Assembly (NCBI GenBank): GCA_007570785.1
Contig: ML660774.1
Location: 14,701,949 to 14,765,948, forward strand
Source: Antilocapra americana
Lineage: Eukaryota > Chordata > Mammalia > Artiodactyla > Antilocapridae
Length of the DNA stretch: 64,000 nucleotides
Direction of reading: 5' to 3'
Part shown: positions 61,598 through 64,000 of the stretch, one piece after another
Numbering within the stretch: position 1 is the first letter of the stretch
Layout: every line of letters starts with the position of its first letter
Translations under genes and position numbers: made by a program
Notes under the pieces: generated by a model
Database searches by the model: none
Seen by the model: only the letters and a program-made list of their open reading frames with translations
What the model was told of the DNA's origin: nothing

Positions 61598-61766
61598 ATG
61601 TGCTGTGCTCAGTCGTGTCCGACTCTGTGACCCCGTGGTCTGCAGCCATGCAGACAGGCTCCTCTGCCCCTGGATTCTCCAGGCAAGAATATTAGAGTGG
61701 GCTGCCACGTCCTCCTCCACGGGATCTTCCCAGCCCAGGGATCAAATCTACATCTCCTGCACCTCC
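61598..61766 (-). mobile_element. Bov-tA SINE fragment (antisense), tRNA head missing
   Basis: The BovA body and B-box region are present, but the sequence stops at 'atctcctgcacctcc' before the A-box end, so the SINE is 5'-truncated. Confidence 0.88.
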
Positions 61767-63350
61767 ACACATTTGGCTTTGATTAATATCAATAAGCCTT
61801 GGTTTCTTCCACAGTGAAATGAGTATAAATAATGGTTCATCTTATAAATTTCTTGTGAGATTTAAAAGGTGCTATATATTGAAAGTATTTAGCATCACAG
61901 CCAACAGGTAAAAGAGACTGCTCTATAAACACTACTTACATTTATTATTAATATCACATGCAATTTTGACCATAAATATTTATAATATCTGTACTTTAAA
62001 TTGTTGGATAGTATAAACTGTTTCAAATTAATCTAAAACACAAGCCATGCAAAAACTACACAATAAAAAAATCCTTGAGACTTGACACCTTAGTTGATGA
62101 CTTCCTATTACAGGCACATTTCCTGCCCTCTGGTGGCCACTGCCCTGACAGCCGTTACTAAAGGAAGTGGGCACAAAAAATTCTGAATCAGCCTTTGCAG
62201 AAATTGTCAATCTCTATTAACAATTAAGGGAATCATTAGATATAAGTGATTATACCTTTCCATTTGATTCTGAAAAACTAAATATCTCTGTCTTATAAAA
62301 CCACAGTCTTTACAATTTTGTATGCTTATAAAGATTCATTTGGAGAACTTGAGTTAGGAGACTTTCACAAGACTACAGTTTTGCTATCATTTGAACACTT
62401 TACCAACTGGATTCTTAAAAAGCACTGAATCTGATCAGTGATTTCGTCAGGACTGTCTTCTTAAATACCCGCCCAGAGTTACACGGCTGCTCTCAAGGAT
62501 TCATATGACAACCTTGCTTTACACCATCTCAAGTGTGTATCTAGCTTAGATACAGTCATTCTTTATGTTTCCATAATATTTGCATGTTAGTTTAAATAGC
62601 CTAAACTTGAAGAGGTTAAAAATGTTAACACATGACTGTTTTCTAGTCAGTGGAAATCCAGTCTTGATAATTTTATCAAGAAAAATTATAGAGTAATATG
62701 CAGAACACCGGACTTAAGAATGAATGCTTTTTAAGCCAATAACAGAAAGCATCGATGACTGAAGCTGAATATTAGGAAGAACAGGATACATCCCAGGGAA
62801 ATTTAGTTAGTCCAAAGAAATCTCTATCTCAACTTCTTTTCATTATAATGACCAACTTAAAAATGTGAGCCTGATAAGTTTACTTTTTACATATAAAACT
62901 TAGGATAATTTTTAAATAATCACAAAATTAATTCAAAGAAAATTAACTTCACAGAGGTCACTAAATTGCCAATTGTAACTTAAATACGATACTGTTTGGG
63001 GGCAGGCTCTTTGAAAGGCAGCTGGTCTACTCCACTGTGAGCTAGTAAGGACTCAACTCTCCCACGTCATCTACCCTATTAAAACTCCCAGAAAATTTTG
63101 TCTTGTTGACAGGTTCTATAATTTAATCATATTCAGAGTTTCTTTTCCTCTTCTCTGAACTATTTCCTGACCTCTAGTTTTCTGCATCAGTGATAATGCG
63201 ATTAGAACTCAATTCATTGAAAGGCTACCCCTGCACGTACCCATCTGTATGCCTATGCTGCAAAGCCATGTCTGGCTTCTTATTCAAACTACAAAATTAA
63301 CAAGGCAAGTTGATTTATTATGCCTATGACCAACTGCTGACATATATTCT
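61767..63350. other. Unassigned, no gene seen
   Basis: 1.6 kb of AT-rich DNA with no recognised repeats or plausible coding frames. Confidence 0.45.
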
Positions 63351-63655
63351 GCTTGCAGCGGTTTTAAAACACATCAGCAATTTTTTGACAACTTATTCCA
63401 TTAACAGGTGATATCCTATAACCCTTCCCTTTGAATCTAGGTTGGCCTTACTGATCCATTATAATAGTGTCAACAGAATACAGCAGAAGTGACACTATGT
63501 GACTTCCAAAGCTAGATCATAAAAGATGCTGTTGCTTCCTCTTTGCTCACTGGAGCGCTTATGCTTGCACCATGAGTTACCATATAAGAAGGTCCAATCT
63601 GATGCCACCATGTTGTCAGAAAGCCCAACCCACCAGAGAAACCATGGTAAGTGCT
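63351..63655 (+). repeat. MLT1-like LTR fragment
   Basis: 'cagaatacagcagaagtgac' followed by 'tgtgacttccaaagctagat' and 'cataaaagatgctgttgctt' matches the central part of an MLT1-type LTR. The ends are not clear. Confidence 0.58.
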
Positions 63656-63957
63656 CTGACTGAAAGATCTAGTTGCTACACTTACTCGTATTAACTTCTG
63701 TACAATCAGTTTTACTTTGGCATCACAGAGCTTTGCCCTGTGTTCTTATGCTCTTCCCCTATTGGCCAATGCATTTCCTGAGATTTTATCAAGAAAAATA
63801 CTTGAAACCGAAGGGCAGTATTTCTAAAATTCCAACTTAGCTGATCATTAGTAGAAAAGTTCAGAGGTGTAAACAAAACACAACTCAGTATAAAAATTGG
63901 CCAGGGGCCTTCAACACCCTCCAGATGGAAACTTGAAGAATCCAAACATGAACCTTT
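63656..63957. other. Unassigned, no gene seen
   Basis: Nothing recognised before the terminal T-rich run. Confidence 0.42.
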
Positions 63958-64000
63958 GTTTTATTTTTTTTTTCTTTTTTTTTTTTTTCATTTTCCATTT
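63958..64000. repeat. T-rich tract at the window edge
   Basis: Forty-three bases, mostly T, cut by the window end. It could be the poly(T) of an antisense retroposon continuing to the right, or a pyrimidine tract of an L1 leader. Confidence 0.7.

Noticed and set aside
1..64000. CRISPR array, operon structure or bacterial insertion sequence
   Set aside because: No regularly spaced short repeats or bacterial gene organisation; all repeats are mammalian retroelements.

Overview
The window looks like a stretch of ruminant, almost certainly bovid, nuclear DNA (cattle, sheep, goat or a relative). The evidence is its repeat content: BovB (RTE-type) LINEs, tRNA-Glu-derived Bov-tA SINEs, one dimeric BOV-A2 SINE, a CHR-2-type SINE and ruminant L1 LINEs. 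Beneath these lie older mammal-wide repeats (L1M, L2, MIR, MLT1-like LTRs, ERVL-like pol remnants). I found no host protein-coding gene, no structural RNA gene and no CRISPR array. This is intergenic or intronic DNA, and nearly every long open frame belongs to a decayed retrotransposon. All family names come from recognising the sequence by eye, not from a database search.

Layout. Positions 1-9178 hold a ruminant L1 whose middle is broken by a 400-base assembly gap (4107-4506). The sequence before the gap (1787-4106) reappears almost unchanged after it (4507-6824) with the same disabling stops, so one element has been duplicated, either by the assembly or by a real event. Positions 9.2-15 kb are mostly unassigned, with an antisense L1 3' end, a purine-rich tract and faint old repeats. 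Positions 15-23.4 kb are a dense repeat cluster: an old L1M with a BovB patch, an L1 3' end carrying a probable 3' transduction, a long BovB with reverse-transcriptase motifs, SINEs, antisense BovB tails, an ERVL-like pol remnant and rearranged L1 pieces. Positions 24.6-31.5 kb hold a second, older L1 (5' UTR, ORF1, most of ORF2) between two BovB pieces that meet at the same place in BovB.

Positions 31.5-50.7 kb are sparse: antisense BovB tails, an MLT1-like LTR, L1M, MIR and L2 relics, a BOV-A2, an ERV pol remnant, a CHR-2 SINE, two LTR-like repeats and a (CA)n microsatellite. Positions 50.7-51.6 kb hold the most interesting object. It is an 880-bp mosaic of BovB tail, inverted BovB end, L1 3' end and a non-L1 3' stretch with its own AATAAA and poly(A), flanked by a perfect 16-bp direct repeat. 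It reads as one retroposed copy of a transposon-rich RNA. Positions 52-64 kb hold another L1 3' end, a BovB with RT motifs and an 80-bp internal duplication, an artiodactyl L1 3' portion, Bov-tA SINEs (one with a perfect 13-bp target-site duplication), an old L1M and LTR-like fragments, ending in a T-rich tract.

The elements do not form a pathway. The likely interaction is mechanistic: L1-type machinery plausibly mobilised its own RNA, the SINEs and the mosaic at 50.7 kb. No undescribed gene system is supported; the novelty is in retrotransposition products and rearrangements.
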